Shown piece after piece: positions 44,560-56,050 of a stretch of DNA of 64,000 bases. Positions within the stretch are counted from its first letter, which is position 1. Each line of letters begins with the position of its first letter. The stretch covers positions 2,418,001-2,482,000 of the forward strand of contig JAHYIO010000033.1 of the NCBI GenBank assembly GCA_020543525.1. Direction: 5' to 3'. Source of the stretch: Coriolopsis trogii (taxonomy: Eukaryota > Basidiomycota > Agaricomycetes > Polyporales > Polyporaceae). The translations under genes were made by a program, and so were the position numbers. The notes under the pieces are model-generated. The model ran no database searches and was not told where the DNA came from. It worked only from the letters and a program-made list of their open reading frames with translations.

Positions 44560-47500
44560 ATGAGTATGCCAGTCCCGGCCACTCTGACGAGCTACCTTCC
44601 CGTCTTGCTCGTTTCCGTCACCTCCAATGCCGCCCCAGACGACTCCTCCTTCGACACCCAGCCAGAAGGCCAGGTCGACTACCTCTCCCACAACTGGAAG
44701 GAGGAGGACGTCTGGCGCTCATGGCGCAGTATGACCCGTCAGAAGAACGCCATCGCCAACGGCATGCGTCTAGAGAACGCGAGTTGGCGCACCTGGTGGA
44801 AGCAGCGGAACAAGCTCAAGACCATAAGTCCTGAAACCCTCAACTGGTGCGTACTTGTACCCTTTCCCACTTCATTTCTCCTATCGCGCTCCTCGAACAC
44901 GCGTTACGGACATGGTCCTGATAACGCTTCCTCTCCTTGACGTCCTGCAATCCATCTCGTTCGTCTGACACTCTCATCTCAGGCTCAAGGATTCCGATGT
45001 CACTTGGCTCTATGGCCCCCTGCATATCGGCCACGATTGGACCGATTACTCCCAACACAAGACACCCAAGTTGCACGCTGGTCACAGGAAAACAAGCACA
45101 GACGCACTCCCTGGCCCATACAAGATCAACCCAAACCCCGCGCCCGTTCCCAAGAAACCGATCCTCAAACGGCGTAGCATCAGCCAACTTCTCTCTCTCC
45201 CCGCCAGCCCCTTCTTCAATCACGCAGACAGCGACGATGAAGATATGGATGAACACGAACGTTCTCAGAGCGGCACCCCTACACGACCGCCACTCACTCA
45301 CACCAAGAGTGACACCCACATCAATATGCGCGGCCGCCCTTTCCGCAAGAACTCGCCCCCGCGCATCATCGCCGAGAATGGTGCTGCTTCACGCGGCGAT
45401 CTTGCACATACCGACTCTCAGCCGACGACGTCTAGCGATTCGTCAGGCTCAACCGGCAGCGAACAGGACCTGAGTAGCACGTCAAGCACCGGTCCTGATG
45501 GTCCGGCGAAGAAGAAGCACATTTCCTTCAACACCTACGTGGAGCAATGCATCGCGATCGAGAAGCCCAAAATCAAGCGTTCTACCACAGGCCCTACGCG
45601 CGGTGGCAGAATGTTCGATGCGTGTGATGATGGGTGAGTGGTCACGTTGGTCCCCCTTAGTTATGGGAATCATCTGAGCCTTGTCATCCCACCTCCCTAG
45701 GTATGACTCCGAGATTAGCTATGAAGGCGAGTACGAGGAGCAAGAGCCGTCCTCGATGTACCACTTCCATGATCACGTCGTCATCGGGTCAGACTCGGAA
45801 GACGACGACGACGACGTACTCGAGATGCGGACTTCCTCCTCTCGCTCCCGTTCGAACTCGGCGTCTTCGATGAGGCATTCGCCCTTCTCTCCCTCGATCG
45901 GTTCAGATTCCACAGTCACCTCACGTCCTCGGCCCCCAGTGGTCCGTCGTGCCTCTACAGACAGGGAACATGTGACCATTGCGCCTATCGCCCCAACTCT
46001 CTTGAAGAGCACGGGCGTCGGGAACGACCTGGCGACATTGACCGAGGGCAAGGTTCTCGACTCACCCAACGACGTCGACTTGGTCTATGTTCCTATGGCA
46101 GGCCACTACAGCCTTCCCGGCACCCCTAACATTGGTAGCAACGAGGACGTCTACCATCACAGGGAATCGTACTTCACCATCGGTACGAGCCCGCAATACC
46201 CTCGCTCTCCTCTTCCCCGCTCCCCCGCTCACGGTTCTTCTCCTCGGATACCAAGCGTTGGAATGCCATCCGAGGCCGACGCGCCACCAATGCGGCGCTC
46301 GAGCTCGGGTTCGTTCTTCCCCGCTCAGATCGTGACGGACTCGCCGATGCACATGGACGATGCGCCCCTCGAGGACGCGTACGACTACTTTGGCGGGCCC
46401 GACCTCGGCGAGGACTTCAGCCATGACCAGGCACAGGTCTCCAGGAGGAGACAGCGGAAGGACGTGCGGGACGACGACGCGCGCGACGGTGAGCTCACAC
46501 GGTATGCGGAAGGTGGCGCAGCGAGTGTCACGACCGGGAGGAGTAGTGGCGGCTGGCGGCCGAGCCCCAGTCCGAGTCCTGTCGACTCGCCGAGGTCGCC
46601 GGACGTCGATATGCCCGTCGTGGTCGTGAACGAGGCGAACGGCGCGGTCGAAGAGAGGCAGGAGCGTTCCCGCGAGAGCAGCCCCGCTCGGTCGTCGTCC
46701 GCGCTCTACCGGATACCAGAACAGCAGGACGGGTCGTCGCAGTCGATAGCGTCGACACCGGCCGTGCCCATCCCGCGCGCACACGGACACGGACACGGAC
46801 ACGCCGTCGCGTCGTCGATACCGCCCAACATCATCCCGTCCTCTGGGCCGCCGACGTCGGGGCTCTGCGCGGACCCGGCTCTCCTCTCGCCGTCGGACGT
46901 GGTGCCGATACGCGGGCGGATGGCGCCGCCGCCACCGAGCGTGAGCGGGAGCACGACGACGGGCTCGTCGTCGTACCGGTCGAGCGACTCGCGGTCGGCG
47001 TCGAGCTCGCGGGGGCGGTCGTCGACGCGGACGTCGTCGTTCTCGGACCGGGAGGAGCGGTCGGGGAGCGCGAGTCGGAGCCGGAGCTGGAGCCGGAGCC
47101 GGGGCGCGAGCTCGCCGATCGGGAGCATCTCGCCGACGGGGAGCGCGATTGGGATCGGGAGTGGGTATGCTGGCGGGGGGCGGTACCGCGAGCGGGAACA
47201 GGGGCGGGGGCGGGAGAGGGAGGAGGGGGCGGATGTGAGGCATGGGGGGCGGAGGCGCGCGAGCGAGGAGGAGAGAGGGCGGGAGAGGGCGGGGAGGAGG
47301 TTGGGGGATAGCTTGAGCCCGCCGGGGATGGTGGGCTCGCCGGCGCGGGCGGGGAGCGAGGAGGGGGTGTATCAGCCGTACTCGCCGGTGCTGACGGACG
47401 CGATTTTGGAGGGGGGCCAGCCGAGTCGGGCGTCGTCCCCGCCGTTGTCGGTCTCGGGCTCGTCGACGGAGACGGCGAGCGTGTCTACGGTTGGGCCGGG

Positions 47501-48053
47501 GACTGTCGTGCAACAACAACAACAGCAGCAGCAGCAGCAGCAGGACTCGATGGTTTCGGATCGGCCGAGGTTACAGGTCGGCGCGGCGGCGCCCGCGACG
47601 GTTCAGCCGTCGATACGGTCGATACCGACCATTCCGGAGGTGGAGGAGGAGGAGGCGCGGAGGTCGAGGCATCCGACGCCTGCGAACTCGCCTGTGGCTG
47701 CGTTCAGGATGCCGGTGCCGCCTGCACAGAAGGCTGCGCCTGTGTCGTCGCCCGTGTCTGCTTCGCACGAGCGTTCGCTGTCGTCGTCGTCTTCGTCCTC
47801 GTCGTCGTCCCCGTTACCGAGTGCGGCTGCGAAGGCGCCTGGTGTGTCGACCGAGGTGGAGGGGCCCAAGAGTGCGACGGGTGCGACGGGTGCGACGGGG
47901 GCGGCGGGGAGGCATCCGGGGCGCGCGCAGCGGGTGTCGTTGGACGGGATGCAGGAGCAGGCGGGGACGCTTGTGGGCCGTGCGGCTGAGATCGTGCAGT
48001 CTGCGAGGGGGTTCTTGGGTTCGATATGGAACTCGAGTCCCGCGTCGCCTTGA
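44560..48053 (+). CDS. Reg1-like protein phosphatase 1 regulator with GATA_AreA-like (DUF1752) domain
   Basis: Three exons (44560-44846, 44983-45633, 45701-48053) encode 1096 residues. Residues 46-108 form the DUF1752/AreA-type domain (VWRSWRSMTRQKNAIANG, SWRTWWKQRNKL, and after the intron LKDSDVTWLYGPL). At 273-286 KKHISFNTYVEQCI contains an RVxF-type PP1 docking motif (K-H-I-S-F) and the VEQCIA block found in Reg1. In yeast, Reg1 brings PP1 (Glc7) to Snf1 in glucose repression. The rest is Ser/Arg/Pro-rich and disordered, with acidic runs (SDSEDDDDDV), HGHGHGHA and an 11-Gln tract at 47511-47543. The start could also be the ATG 9 nt downstream. Identification as Reg1-type is by motif, and the gene is single-copy here. 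Confidence 0.8.
47511..47543 (+). repeat. CAA/CAG trinucleotide repeat coding for 11 Gln
   Basis: Four CAA codons are followed by seven CAG codons in the C-terminal disordered part of the Reg1-like protein. The pure CAG part can change length by slippage. Confidence 0.95.
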
Positions 48054-48766
48054 ACGCCTTTGGCCCGCCGTCCGTCATCCCGGGTGCATTCCCCTGTCGG
48101 CTGTAATGATCCTCGACTCGCTCATGACCACGCTTGGTTCCCGTCCCCGTCCCCGGCCACATTCTCGTCTACATCCACATCGCCGTCTACATCCACATCC
48201 ACGTCCACATCCCGATCCGGTCCGTTCAATTATTCGAATATGCGTATGGCAACTTGTTTATCCGTCTCTCGCGTTCCACGTCCCGCGCTCCGGCATCCGA
48301 CCGCCCCACCCCATGGTTTTTGGCGCACGCTGAAGAGGTCCGAGGTATCTATGCTTACAATCCCGTGTCTTTCCTGCACATAATCGCGCCGTACGCAAAC
48401 CCGCACGAGGCACTCGCCCACAAGACTGCGGCCGGCGCGCTGTCCATTTGTCACATTGTCCTATAAGGTATCAGGTCCCTGCTCCCCCTCCCCCCTCTGT
48501 TCCCCTCGCATTTTTCCCTGCAGCATGGCCCCTCGTGGCTGTTTCCTATCGGGACGACCTTCCGCACTCCGCTTGCACGTTCGCGCTCCATCTGTTCCAC
48601 TTGTCGCTTCTCGGTTGCTGGACTGGTCCGATGCTCCGTGTCGTGTACGATCCGTGATTCCATCCACGATGTCTTGTCTCCTCCCCTCTCATCCTCTTTG
48701 GTGCGTTCTGCAATCGGTTCGGTTTCTTGGGCGCTGGTTTGGGTTTGACTGTCGAGCATCCGTACA

Positions 48767-48801
48767 CCATACACCATACACCATACACCATACAACTCAC
48801 A
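48767..48801 (+). repeat. Minisatellite of 7-bp ACACCAT units
   Basis: Four to five uninterrupted copies of ACACCAT lie here, followed by degenerate copies (CACAACCATACACC). Non-coding, downstream of the Reg1-like gene. Confidence 0.85.
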
Positions 48802-49239
48802 ACCATACACCTCTCAACCATCATCTCACACATCGTCCGTCAGACCGTTCGCGCACCCCGTACTGGTATCGTATCGTATTAGCCGCACTGAATACGTAGT
48901 AGCGTGTAGTGTTGTGATCGTTTTCCCCCGTTTCCCCTCTCTCCATCTCGTCCCTCGCGCCGTACGTGTATCGCTCTAGGCTTCCTGGCCGCTGCTGCTC
49001 CGCCGTGTTTCCTATCATCGTCATGGTTATCGTCATCGTCATCGTCATCATCATTTCCCTCCTCACGAGCACTCTCACCGGCCCCGATGCTCGGTCTCGG
49101 TCTCGTCTCCGGGTTTCGACTTGTTCCCTTTTGTTACATAGATGTAATTGTGGTGTATATACTCTACTGAATGGCCACCTCTATCGCGAGTATTCTACAA
49201 ATCTTTTTGGTTTTTCGTTTTGCTGACACTGCTCGGTTG

Positions 49240-49274
49240 GGAGGTGAAGTGGTGAAGTGGTGAAGTGGTGAGGT
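49240..49274 (+). repeat. Minisatellite of 9-bp GTGGTGAAG units
   Basis: Three to four head-to-tail copies of GTGAAGTGG, the last ones degenerate (GTGAGGTGA). Non-coding, upstream of the BTB gene. Confidence 0.8.
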
Positions 49275-49644
49275 GAGTGGTTGGTTTTTCCCTTTTTGGT
49301 TGGGCGCGCTCGTGTGCGGTTGTGGTCGCGAAACGGGGGTGGCGAGTGGGACTTGGTCGTGAACGTTGCATATCATCTGAACCCTTTCTGGCTCGTTCCT
49401 TGACTGCATGTGAGGCTCACAGTTCACTGTATGGGCACGCTTTTATTGACACGCACGAAGCCTCACAGCTGCAGCACAACCTACTATCCGAGTCCGTTCT
49501 GATTCAACCTCGCACCTCGCCACAGGCGTCGTCGGTCGGTCCCGCCAGAGCTCGAGCACTCATTCTCACATCGTTCAATACAGGTGGACCCACACACAAC
49601 CGTCAACCTCTCCAGTCGCTATTAAACCACTCGACGAAAGAGCG

Positions 49645-51523
49645 ATGCCCTCAAAGGCCTCCACCATCGGGCCCGCCTGCACTGCGCGCAAGAGTGCGCC
49701 ACCGCCCTTTGTGCGCCGCCGGGCGATCGTCCCGTACGACGACGCGGACGCGGACTTTGTCATCCTCACGAGCGACAACGTCGAGTTCCACGTCCACCGG
49801 CTCGTCCTCACGCTCGCGTCGAGCGTGTTCGCGGACATGCTGCCTATACCGCAGCCCACGAGTGCGACGCTCGGCCGCGACGCCGCGTGTCCTCGGTCGT
49901 CTGGAGCAGGGCCGTCCTCGTCCTCGTCCGCATCTGCATTTGCGCCGGGGCAAGAGTTCACGATCCCGCCGGGAGAGAAGCCGTACGTGAGCGTCGTCGA
50001 AGACAGCCAGACGATCGACTCCTTCCTCCGCACATGCTACCCCGTGCCCGATCCGGAGATCGAGATACTCTCGCACACGCGCACGGTGCTCGCGGCGGGA
50101 AGAAAGTACGACGCCCCGGTGGTCGTCGCGGCGGCGCGGCGCGCGCTCGTGCAGACGCGCTTCCTCAGGAACGACCCGCTGATGGTGTTCGCGGTCGCGT
50201 GCGCGTTCGGGCTCGAGGCGGAGGCGCGGGTGGCGGCGGAGAAGGCGGTCGTCGACGGCGTGGTTAGCGGACTTGTGCGCGACGGCGAATGCACCGACCG
50301 GCCTGAGCTGGACGCGATCCCCGCGCGGTCGTTCTACCACCTCCTCCAGCTCAACCGGACGCGTCTCGAGAGTGGGGGCAGGGAGGGCATGTCGTCTTTG
50401 TCGCTGCCGACGGTGTCGGTCAACTTTACGGGCGTGGGCCCGTTTTGCGCGCCGGAGAGGGACGAGCGGGCGCGCGTGAAGAAGGAGCCGGTGTTGGACA
50501 AGGTGGGTTCCCCGTTTGACGCGCCGGACGCGGACGTGGTCTTGAGGAGCTCCGACGGGCTGGACTTTCGGGTGTCTCGGAACATCCTCGCGGTTGCGTC
50601 TACCAAGATCTTCGACGAGGCGATCCTCGTCGACGGCGGTATGGGGAAGACGCCTGTCTACCTCTTGCGCGAGAGCAGCGCGGCTGTGGACGTGCTCCTC
50701 AGACTGTTCTACCCGGTCTCGCATCCTCCCTTTGTGGACGCGGACGTGTACATCAACGTGCTCTCCGCTGCGCGACGGTACGACATCCCCAAGGCCGTGC
50801 AGATCGCGCGAGACTCGTGGAGCGCGTTCATGCAGAAGGAGCCGCTCCGCTTCTACTTTGTCGCCGCCCAGCGAGGGTGCAAGGAGGAGGCGGAGACGTG
50901 CGCGCGCCACCTCGTGCAGGGCGGGACCGCGCCCTTTATCGACACACTCTACAGCTCGGAAATGGAGACGGCGCCGAATGCGCCCTACCGCCGCCTCCTG
51001 GCGTACATCGAGCGATGCCGCGCCGTGGCGTCTGGCAGCCTGCAGCTCTCCGGCCTGCCGTCCCCTGGATGCGCACCGGCGAACTCGTGCCACAGTCAGT
51101 TCCCGACGGTGTTCGACCCGAAGAGACCGCCTGCGTCGCTCGAGCGGAAGCTCAGACCGCTGCGGAACGCGCTGGCGACTCACCCTTCGGGCAAGATCCT
51201 CGGGCCGGACACCGCTCTCGCGCAGGCGTTCGTTGTGGCCATCGCGGGGGAGATGCGGACCTGCCGCAACTTCCGTGGCTCGTTCTTTGCGTTCGGGGCC
51301 GCGGCTGGGACGAATGGGCAAACGGTGCATGCGCTGCCGCCAATGTGTGCGAACGAGGCGAGTATCAATTGGGCATTGGCAGTGTTGCGGGCTTATGCTT
51401 CGGCTGTGGACGAGGCGGTCTCGAAGGTGCGCGTGTAGAGTCGTCGGTAGGAGATTGTGTGGCAGAGCTAACGCGAGGCTTCACTCTTCGTAGGTCACGT
51501 TGGAGCTGTCTGGGATGACATGA
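49645..51523 (+). CDS. Double-BTB/POZ domain protein (subfamily B)
   Basis: Exon 49645-51426, a 67-nt intron (GTGCGC...GTAG) and terminal exon 51494-51523 (VTLELSGMT, stop) give 603 residues. The first BTB module begins near residue 34 (ADFVILTSDNVEFHVHRLVL), with an Ala/Ser-rich insertion before FLRTCYPVPDPE; the second is marked by ADVVLRSSDGLDFRVSRNIL and LLRLFYPVSHPP. Subfamily hallmarks FTGVGPFC, EPLRFYFVAAQRGC and the final helix YASAVDEAVSK are present. Coding GC, especially at third positions, is much higher than in the other BTB genes, matching the GC-rich Reg1-like neighbour. This produces very long mirror-image open frames on the other strand that are not genes. The role is unknown. 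Confidence 0.87.
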
Positions 51524-51824
51524 GAGTTTGACGGCGCTTTCACACTATTTCCCTGTTACCCATCGACCGGTGTGGGTTCGGCACATTTCTATGCAGTGAG
51601 ATTACATGTTTTGTCGTGGATTTTGTGTGTGTGCGACAGCAGGCTCCTCCTGATCGCACCTACCAGCTTATTTTTTTGGAAGGGGGACCTTCAGCTCGGA
51701 TCATGGTGAGTCTTCAAGATCTCACTAAAATGCACGCTCAGGGGTCTTATCTACTACTCGCAAGAATACAAGTTATATCACACACCGCGAGTCCCTAGCT
51801 CTGGTCGTGTGCTCTACAAGGCCT
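51524..51824. other. Convergent spacer between BTB and SDR genes
   Basis: No coding; it contains the 3' ends of the flanking convergent genes. Confidence 0.4.
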
Positions 51825-52793
51825 TCACCATGGTACCACCTCATGCCGGTAGTTGATCAATCGCCCGCTATCTTCGGGCTTCAGTGAGGTCAGGACCTTG
51901 ATGACAGAAGGAACGCTCTCGTCCAACGTCAGCGGTGCTTCGTCCCCGCCCATATCTGTATGATGACCCTCTTAGAACTCAGCATGATCCGCCGCCGTAT
52001 CCGACTGACCTGTCTTCACCCATCCCGGACAGAGACAGACCACCATGAGATCGGGCCTCTCCGCCTTCTGCTTGTACGTCTAGTTTTCCTCGGTATGTCA
52101 GCTCGCCCGTGCCGGCTAACGACCGTATCGCGAGAGCAGAGGACGTACCAGCATGTTCAACGCCGTCTTCGTGATGGCATACGATGCCCACAGCTCCCCA
52201 TACCCGTACCCGAACGCGCCCAACGAGCTCGAGACGTTCACGATCGTCTTCTTGGTGCTCTTCTCCACAAGTGGCAGGTACGCCTGCGCCATCAGCGCGG
52301 GAGCTGCGACGTTGGTCTTGAAGACCTGGCCCCACCCGTCGATGTTCATCGTGAACGCCGTGTCGACCATTTGATTCTGTTAGCGAGTACCTCAACGATG
52401 AGCATGGATACACGGGTCGGGTCCGCAGAGGTTGAAGTAGGAAGGGAACGCACGACGGCAGCGTTGTTGACGAGGTAGTCAAGACCCCGGTCTCCAAGGA
52501 TCGCCTCGACCTCCACTACTGACTTGGCGATACCCTCGTTATCGTCGACATCCAGCTTGATGACCTCCAGGTTCCCTCTCGCGGTCTCCTTGAGCGCGTT
52601 CAGTGCTGTCGCCTTGGCTGGGTCGCGTGCTGTCGCGATGATATAGTTTGCAGGATCCTCGAGGAGTCGTTTGGTGAGCTCGAGGCCGATGCCGCGCGAG
52701 CAGCTACGCGGAGGAGAGGGTGAGTCCAGCTCGCGCACCGAAGGTTGTGCCGTACCCTGTGATGAGCCAGGTGAACTGGTTGGTGGTGGCCAT
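51825..52793 (-). CDS. Short-chain dehydrogenase/reductase (NAD(P)-dependent)
   Basis: Five minus-strand exons (52793-52756, 52703-52454, 52376-52149, 52079-52010, 51955-51825) give 238 residues with all phases matching. The first intron interrupts the cofactor motif: ITG joins CSRGIG to make TG-x3-G-x-G at residues 12-19. NNAA is at 92-95, the catalytic serine is in VNVSSS, and Y162-x3-K166 lies in SYAITK. After the fourth splice CPGWVKTDMGG is the standard SDR C-terminal block. It is a classical SDR of unknown substrate, only distantly related to the SDR at 1197-2286. It converges on the BTB gene to its left. Confidence 0.88.
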
Positions 52794-53689
52794 GTCTGTG
52801 GGCGACATGTGTTCCAAGGAGGTGGACGCTCTTATATGCGCGGTCGGTGCGTGAGACCGAGACACATGAACTGGATACTTACCCAGGACACGTCGCGCAG
52901 GAGTTCGCACTGGACTGACACCAGTAGAAAGGCACCTTCGCACGTCCAAGATACTTCGCAAGCGTCATGCACACCCGTATGTAGAAACAGGAGGCCTAGT
53001 CATTTCACGATGTCAAACACTCATGGAGTTAGCAGCTGAGCAGCTCATTGAAAGCACTGGCTTGAGCGAGTCGCGAATTGTACATGGTGATAACTGACAA
53101 TGAACAGGTATAAGGAGATATCACGCATCATGTACAGAGCTAACGTGTGCAGATTCGTTGCGATAGAGTCCGACGAGAGAGGAAAAGCCTCAAGTTGTTC
53201 GCACGGTACGCCCACGGTGCGCCCCCACCTTCTGCATCCGAGCTTGCAATTGTCACCCCACATCCTCTTGATCACTCATCCTGATCGTGCCCTCTTGTGC
53301 ATTGTAGGTCACATACTCTAGATCAGGTCAATAGCCATGCACAGAATCCTTGACACGGATACACTCAGATGTCCAATCTGCGCCGACTCCGCGGGAGTCC
53401 GTTCCAATAAGCCGTTGTGTAACCTTTGGCAATGGACGTGCTAGGAGTTGAGCGCCGTCTGAATTCAGCAATCGTCATCAACGTGATGCCACAGACTGCA
53501 TGTCGGAGCAGCACTATATTCAATTGAAGTCAAAACTGGCGCCGCCTAAGTTTGAGAGATTTTGTAAAGTCCATGCATCTACTTTTATACACGGAAACTC
53601 TATCCTTTGAGTCTAACTTGCGTTTCACTACGATACGGTACGTGGGATGCTTGAAAGTTGATTAATATAGGCTGATAGCCTCGGGACAG
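52794..53689. other. Intergenic, no supported gene
   Basis: No recognisable coding or RNA gene on either strand. Confidence 0.4.
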
Positions 53690-55360
53690 TCAGTCGTCTT
53701 CTTCCTTCTCTATCTCCTCCTCACAGACACGCCCCCTCGCACAATCCACAAAAGGGGCAAAGCATCGTACCAGCCAGTCGTCAAGCGGTTGGGTAAGTGT
53801 GAGCGGCGTCGGACCTGTCAGTCCGTCGAGTGGACTGCAGGAAAGTGTGAATTCCTCTAAACGCGCACCACGCTCCGCACGGTGCGCGAGCCACGCCACG
53901 AGGAATTCGCGGTCGCGCTCGAACGCGGTCCAAGACATATCGTCGGTGAGTGTCCACCTTATGGTGAGAGATTTTAGTCGGGGGACGGGCAGAGCGCTCC
54001 CCATGTCTTCCTCAAGGGTACCAGCCGAGGGGGGGCCACCGCTCAGTAAGCTTCGTGCAGATGATGCGCTGAATGTCAGTTGTAGGTGTGTGGTGCTGGG
54101 GAAGACGCGGAGGAGGGTTCCCGAGTGCTCCCAGAAAGCGTCCCCGTCTCCGACGTACTTGAAGCTCAGGCTTTCCACGGCGGGCATTGTCGGTGGAAAG
54201 AGGGTGAGGACTGCGCCTCTGAGCGTATTGAATGACAGCGTCGAGTGGGGACGGAGGGCGAGCGAGAGACGGACGCTGCCCTGATGGTACCCTGTGATCG
54301 AAGCCTGCTCGCTGAAGCTGTAGTTGTACAGCACAATACTGACCTTGTCCAGGCTCGCCATCATGGGAAGAGCCTGCATCGCGAGCGGGACAATCTCAGA
54401 CCCGAGGTCAGGTAGGACTTGAACCTCGATCGTGGCTTCGGATGGAAGAGTGAGGCGAGATAGTAAGGCAGATATCTTGGAGGCCTTTTGGACGCCGAGC
54501 GAGAGCTTCTGAAGCCGAGGGAGGCTGGGGCACAGACTTGAGAATGACGGAGACGACATGCTCCGGAAACTTGGATTGTAATCGAAAGACACGAGATTCG
54601 GATGTCGGTGGAGGTATTCCAGCACGACGTCAAGTTGCTGTGCTTCCTCGCATGCGCGGCACCCACAGAAGGCAATCTGCACTGTGTGTAGGGTGGAGAT
54701 GAATGTGCGCATCGTCATGAGAAAGCTGGGGATATGCAGGGTTCGCAAGCGTGGAAGGATGCCGCCGGAAGGCATGGATCGTAACACCGCCTGTGAGTTG
54801 GCGTCCAGGTTCGTACAGAATGCATGTGGGTCGTGGGATACAAAGAGCTCCTCAAGACTGGTCATACCTGACTTGAGCAGTTCGCAGAAATGTTGCAGAA
54901 TGAGAGAGGATGATAGATGGATTTTCAGTGAGGAGATGCGGGAGAGATGAGGCGCGAGTATCTGATACGCGATGGACATGGCATCGATCTCCAGGGGCCG
55001 TCGGACGGAGAATGTGTGAGGCTCCGAGCGCACAAGCAAGGTCTGGAGACGTTCTTTCCTACGTCGGAGATGTTCCTGGTCGTGCCAGTCATAGCGTAAT
55101 GCACCGATGCTGCTGACAGAGAGAAGTGCAGCCCAGAATGAAGGAGTGACCAGGAGCAGGCGCCGCCACGTTCGACATACATGGGCGATCCGGATGTCCT
55201 TCATGGATGTGGGAAAGATCCAAGTGAATATTTCCAGAAGCATTTCGGGTGGAAGAAGGCGATGGAGGGGGGTAGCCAAGTCATTGTGCGCAGATCGGAC
55301 TGCGAGAACTCGCTCCTCGGGATTGTGGGAGGATGTTGTATATGACCGTATGTCTTCCAT
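53690..55360 (-). CDS. F-box protein with leucine-rich C-terminal region
   Basis: A single open frame of 556 codons without introns. Residues 31-78 form an F-box-like domain (LHRLLPPEMLLEIFTWIF, then IAHVCRTWRRLLLVTPSFWA). The rest has irregular leucine-rich segments (LPRLRTLHIPSFL, LPRLQKLSLGVQKAS, VPRLKSLTIRWTL), as in Agaricomycete F-box proteins, and ends in an acidic tail (CEEEIEKEEDD). F-box proteins link substrates to SCF ubiquitin ligases through Skp1. A cysteine pair (CGCRACEE) in the middle is unexplained. The start chosen is the first ATG in this frame; a short upstream exon cannot be ruled out. Confidence 0.85.
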   Translation of the reverse strand: MEDIRSYTTSSHNPEERVLAVRSAHNDLATPLHRLLPPEMLLEIFTWIFPTSMKDIRIAHVCRTWRRLLLVTPSFWAALLSVSSIGALRYDWHDQEHLRRRKERLQTLLVRSEPHTFSVRRPLEIDAMSIAYQILAPHLSRISSLKIHLSSSLILQHFCELLKSGMTSLEELFVSHDPHAFCTNLDANSQAVLRSMPSGGILPRLRTLHIPSFLMTMRTFISTLHTVQIAFCGCRACEEAQQLDVVLEYLHRHPNLVSFDYNPSFRSMSSPSFSSLCPSLPRLQKLSLGVQKASKISALLSRLTLPSEATIEVQVLPDLGSEIVPLAMQALPMMASLDKVSIVLYNYSFSEQASITGYHQGSVRLSLALRPHSTLSFNTLRGAVLTLFPPTMPAVESLSFKYVGDGDAFWEHSGTLLRVFPSTTHLQLTFSASSARSLLSGGPPSAGTLEEDMGSALPVPRLKSLTIRWTLTDDMSWTAFERDREFLVAWLAHRAERGARLEEFTLSCSPLDGLTGPTPLTLTQPLDDWLVRCFAPFVDCARGRVCEEEIEKEEDD

Positions 55361-56050
55361 CGAGAGGGTCGACAGGATACAGAGCTCCTCTAGATTTGTC
55401 GACTCCCTCTGTGGTGGTGTAGGAGAAGAGAGTAAGACAGAATGCGGGCCGTTCGTGGTACTGTGAATAGTATCCTGGGACGACGGAAGCGTTAGGCAAC
55501 GACTTAAAGTCGGAATGTTAGAATGAGTGGTAACTCACCATGGGAGCCTCGCCAACGCAGGGGCGGGGGAAGTGATACAGTGGAGGCAGAAGACAAGGTT
55601 GTATTTACTGCGGTCCCATGATCATTGCTTCAACTCTCGTGTGAAGATTTTGACAGCATATGGCTGTACTTACCGCTGACAGTGACAGAAGCTGCAATTA
55701 GTTGGGCGTACCTCGGTCTGTCCCATCGACTGAACGCATGGAACGATCTTGGCTTTTACAGAGTGCATACAAACCCCCTGGTCTCGTGACGCGTACGCTA
55801 CAGCGTAGCATACAGGAGGGTTCGATAGATGTTCGTCGTGCCAGCTCATACATGATCGCGAATAAATAAGTTGATAAATAAGTATGTAAATATAATGCAA
55901 TACATATGAGCAATCATGAATGCCGCGAGCGCAGAAGGAGCAGAATAAGTTAGGCCGACGCATAAGTTAAAGATGTCTCACAAGCCGTCGTCAGAAGTTA
56001 CTACGAGCGCACGAGGGGTGTGCGTGAGTCTATTTTCTACATTTTGATCA
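55361..56050. other. Intergenic, no supported gene
   Basis: Promoter of the F-box gene and 3' end of the BTB gene on the same strand. An AT-rich patch with repeated AAATAAGT lies at about 55861-55895. Confidence 0.4.

Larger units (their letters stand above)
48054..49644. other. 3' UTR and intergenic region rich in simple repeats
   Basis: No gene is supported. Low-complexity blocks include GT/CC-rich stretches after 48100, an ACACCAT minisatellite, TCATCG runs near 49018-49055 and a TGAAGTGG minisatellite. Confidence 0.5.

Noticed and set aside
46062..47522. 486-codon minus-strand frame within the Reg1-like gene
   Set aside because: Its product is almost entirely Arg/Pro low complexity, a by-product of high third-position GC in the opposite strand.
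49651..51330. 559-codon open frame on the minus strand, inside the BTB gene
   Set aside because: It mirrors the GC-rich coding strand, has an Arg/His-rich composition without any domain, and the plus-strand frame has clear BTB modules and a family-conserved splice.
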